From Verrucomicrobiota bacterium (GTDB taxonomy: Bacteria > Verrucomicrobiota > Verrucomicrobiia > Verrucomicrobiales > Akkermansiaceae): a DNA stretch of 6,156 bases. A program made the translations under genes and the position numbers. Below the pieces are notes generated by a model that saw only the letters and a program-made list of their open reading frames with translations, did not search any database and was not told the DNA's origin. Below, in pieces: positions 4,550-6,156 of this stretch (position 1 is its first letter; every line of letters starts with the position of its first letter). The stretch is taken from the NCBI GenBank assembly GCA_026397695.1, contig JAPLUJ010000431.1, positions 1 through 6,156 on the forward strand. The letters are read 5' to 3'.

Positions 4550-5619
4550 GGCGCAGACGGAGTCAGGTATGCATCAAGGCCTTTTTGACCATTTCCCCTT
4601 TGAACGACATGCAATCCTATTCCCCAAGTCAAAGTATACATTACTTTTTGGTTTTCCACGCATTTAAGCTCGGTCTTAAACTTCACCTCGATTACGCCGT
4701 TAGCCGCCGACAGAATATTATTTCCAGGAATAGTTGGGGCATCCCTCAACACCGGCGAACTCGAACCCAATGTCGCAAAGTCATGGTAGGGTGCATTATG
4801 TTGTCTTCCTGGGTCAGAATCAAAAGTGACACTTTGATCCCAATAGTAGATTCCTTCTTTGCAACAGCAGGCTTTTTCCCCTTTAAATTTAAAGTTTTGA
4901 TGAGCGCCGGCACCCTGATACTGTTGGCCGCCTGCTACTGTGATAGTTCCGGTACCTATCTCATGTTGTTGAATCGTTATAGTCCCGGCAGTTTCTTTTT
5001 TGGGGTTTGAACATTCAACTTTGAAAGTGCTGCCTGCCTGGAATAGGCCGAAAAAATCAAACTTGCTCACTCCGTTGTTCCCCACGAACCCATACAGGTT
5101 CAGCCCGCCATTTTCCTCAATGGGATCCCTGGATGGCCATCTACCCGTCAGCGGGTCGTAGTACCTGTAGCCGTAGTCAGCTACATGGACGGGTTTGGCG
5201 TTGATAGATTTCCGCCGCAACCTTTTGGTGGCCATTGAGTTGCGTGGATTTCGCGGCCTGGGCGGCCTGGGGTGGTTCGGAGTCGGAAACGGGCCGATTT
5301 CCGGCGGTGGGTCGTCGTGGCCGGGTGATTTTCCAGATGATTTGCCGCCTTCCCGAGGGCTGGAAAGCCCCAGATCTGGAGTTGCGGCGGGGGCTGGAAG
5401 GACGGCGGTCATCGCTTGAGGGGCGAATAACTCATTGGGAAGGTTTGGGGAAGAAGAAAGTTTTTCGTCCGGCGCGTTGGGCGCGTTGTCATTGTCAGTG
5501 CATGTCGGTTTGTGTTGCGTGAAGGTAGCGCGGCCTCGACGCAGGCCGCATGCCAAACAGGGAGAACGCTTGATTCCAGGATTCGCCGGGCTGTCCGTTC
5601 TTGGTCGGTGCGTTCCCAT
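4546..5619 (-). CDS. Orphan RHS core tip with variable C-terminal domain
   Basis: Residues 149-192 hold the RHS-associated core: [20 protein letters not shown], then NLYGFVGN and a closing KFDFFGL. The D..GL end matches the position of the self-cleavage site in RHS proteins, with Phe for the usual Pro. The YD-repeat shell, normally many hundreds of residues before the core, is missing. The variable domain (193-357) has a CCC cluster at 251-253, a Trp/Asp stretch ([14 protein letters not shown]), a second Cys region (KCVENQKV) and a TLTWGI strand; I cannot assign an activity. The domain is AT-richer than the core. The start is doubtful: the frame is open to ATG 5619, but residues 1-128 are Pro-rich and may be noncoding. 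ATG 5235 (MATKRLRRK, 229 residues) and ATG 5412 are alternatives. Confidence 0.65.
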   Translation of the reverse strand: MGTHRPRTDSPANPGIKRSPCLACGLRRGRATFTQHKPTCTDNDNAPNAPDEKLSSSPNLPNELFAPQAMTAVLPAPAATPDLGLSSPREGGKSSGKSPGHDDPPPEIGPFPTPNHPRPPRPRNPRNSMATKRLRRKSINAKPVHVADYGYRYYDPLTGRWPSRDPIEENGGLNLYGFVGNNGVSKFDFFGLFQAGSTFKVECSNPKKETAGTITIQQHEIGTGTITVAGGQQYQGAGAHQNFKFKGEKACCCKEGIYYWDQSVTFDSDPGRQHNAPYHDFATLGSSSPVLRDAPTIPGNNILSAANGVIEVKFKTELKCVENQKVMYTLTWGIGLHVVQRGNGQKGLDAYLTPSAP

Positions 5620-5663
5620 TCCTTCGGCATGCGCTCCCGGCGGTAGTGCGCCACCTTAGACAT

Positions 5664-5824
5664 TCAGAAGTGGCCGGGTTCGCTGAGCAGGACGCGCCCG
5701 CCGCCGTCCACAACTCGATGACCAGGCACGAGCCGACCGCGGGCATCTCGACTTCCACGAACCGCGTGCGGGCGGTCCGTCCGTTGCGTCTGAGTCGGGA
5801 CCGGGGTGATTTTTTCAAAGACAT
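5664..5824 (-). pseudogene. Frameshifted fragment, IS66-type accessory protein (TnpA-like)
   Basis: From ATG 5824 the frame reads MSLKKSPRSR, then RFVEVEMPAVGSCLVIEL to 5711. A one-base shift at about 5714 continues VVDGGGRVLLSEPGHF to the TGA at 5664-5666. Joined, 'FVEVEMP...LVIEL.DGGGRVLLSEPGHF' resembles the C-terminal half of the small accessory protein encoded by the first gene of IS66-family elements. The N-terminal helix-turn-helix expected there is absent, so the fragment looks both internally deleted and frameshifted. A GTAAGCG-type end lies 88 bases upstream (5912). The family assignment rests on remembered sequence pattern only. Confidence 0.4.
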
Positions 5825-5857
5825 GGGCCGAGCCGGGACAATTATAGGACGATTACT

Positions 5858-5878
5858 GCACACTGCCCCCGTTTTCCC
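5858..5878. repeat. Right copy of the 21-base imperfect direct repeat
   Basis: It starts GCACACTGCCCCCGTTTT and matches 4287-4307 at 18 of 21 positions, same orientation. The two copies bracket the RHS and lipoprotein genes. This copy lies within the IS66-like remnant. Confidence 0.45.
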
Positions 5879-5937
5879 AGAATCTTCATGCGGCGCTATG
5901 GACCCCGCTTACCGTGGAAAAATAATCTTAACACCGA

Positions 5938-5976
5938 CGATGACAATTTGGCAAAACCACTCGATGACAATTCGGC
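5938..5976. repeat. Two 15-base direct repeats, 24 bases apart
   Basis: CGATGACAATTTGGC (5938-5952) and CGATGACAATTCGGC (5962-5976) differ at one base. Repeated GATGACA-type boxes with short spacing near an end are seen in IS21-family elements, but no IS21 gene or terminus is visible here. Confidence 0.5.
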
Positions 5977-6156
5977 CTTTAACAAGTAGGATGGGGTCGG
6001 TTCGGATTGATGTGGATTGCATAATGTGTATGTATGCTCCCTATGTGGCCCGCGCTGCTAGTGGCCGTCGATAGAACGCTTGCGTCATAATCCGCTATCC
6101 TGCGACCGCTATGCTAACATAATAGGTAACACGGCCCCTGAAGGGGGCAAATTTGA
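5977..6156. other. Right-edge stretch without supported gene
   Basis: No convincing frame, RNA gene or terminal repeat is visible. A short GCCCC/GGGGC hairpin (6134-6148) lies near the edge. Confidence 0.4.

Larger units (their letters stand above)
5664..5912 (-). mobile_element. Probable IS66-family end remnant
   Basis: On the minus strand an element-like end begins at 5912 with GTAAGCGGGGTCC. IS66-family terminal repeats typically begin GTAAGCG. The accessory-protein-like fragment follows in the expected direction and at a plausible distance. The second and third IS66 genes and the other terminal repeat are absent from the window, so this is a remnant. Confidence 0.4.

Noticed and set aside
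5409..5663. 84-codon minus frame starting [18 protein letters not shown]
   Set aside because: The first 30 residues look plausible, but the rest does not, and it overlaps the open N-terminal part of the RHS frame; it may be IS-derived debris.
6134..6148. GCCCC/GGGGC hairpin near the right edge as a terminator
   Set aside because: Only 5 bp, no T tract and no gene immediately upstream in the window.
1..6156. tRNA, rRNA or CRISPR array
   Set aside because: No tRNA-like arm set, no rRNA-like stretch and no regularly spaced repeats with unique spacers were seen.

Overview
The window looks like accessory DNA from a GC-rich bacterium. I lean towards Verrucomicrobiota, because of the wording of an RHS core signature, the tight cluster of small orphan genes with a second sliding clamp, and gene leaders that lack purine-rich Shine-Dalgarno (SD) sequences. 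This placement is an inference, not a proof. The left half is an all-plus-strand cluster. It holds the 3' end of an unknown gene (to 177), four unrecognised or weakly recognised small proteins (231-758, 817-1482, 1542-1703, 1771-2166), a 59-residue small protein (2193-2372), and a DNA polymerase III beta subunit (sliding clamp) paralogue (2560-3756). Most of these genes follow C/A-rich leaders with almost no G, and four leaders carry a recurring ATAACTC-type motif.

The clamp gene is followed by a gene-poor stretch (3757-4309) that is unusually rich in inverted repeats. Two tandem hairpins lie just after the clamp stop, the second a strong terminator candidate. About 130 bases further on comes a run of stem-loops, one after another, from 3959 to about 4155. 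This stretch also separates two convergent transcription units, so it may end transcription from both sides. The dense hairpin array could also be a structured RNA or a DNA-folding element.

The right half is on the minus strand and lower in GC. It holds an RHS core tip joined to a cysteine-containing C-terminal domain, but with no YD-repeat shell (5619-4546). A small putative lipoprotein gene follows (4549-4310), coupled through a 4-base ATGA overlap. Gene order and composition resemble an orphan polymorphic-toxin C-terminus with a candidate immunity gene. An imperfect 21-base direct repeat (4287-4307 and 5858-5878, 18 of 21 identical) brackets this pair.

The right edge contains a decayed insertion-sequence remnant, probably IS66-like: a GTAAGCG-type end at 5912 and a frameshifted fragment resembling its small accessory protein. 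A pair of 15-base direct repeats lies outside it. The last roughly 180 bases hold no gene that I can support. The first roughly 73 bases differ in composition from what follows and read better as minus-strand coding, which suggests a junction or an assembly chimera.
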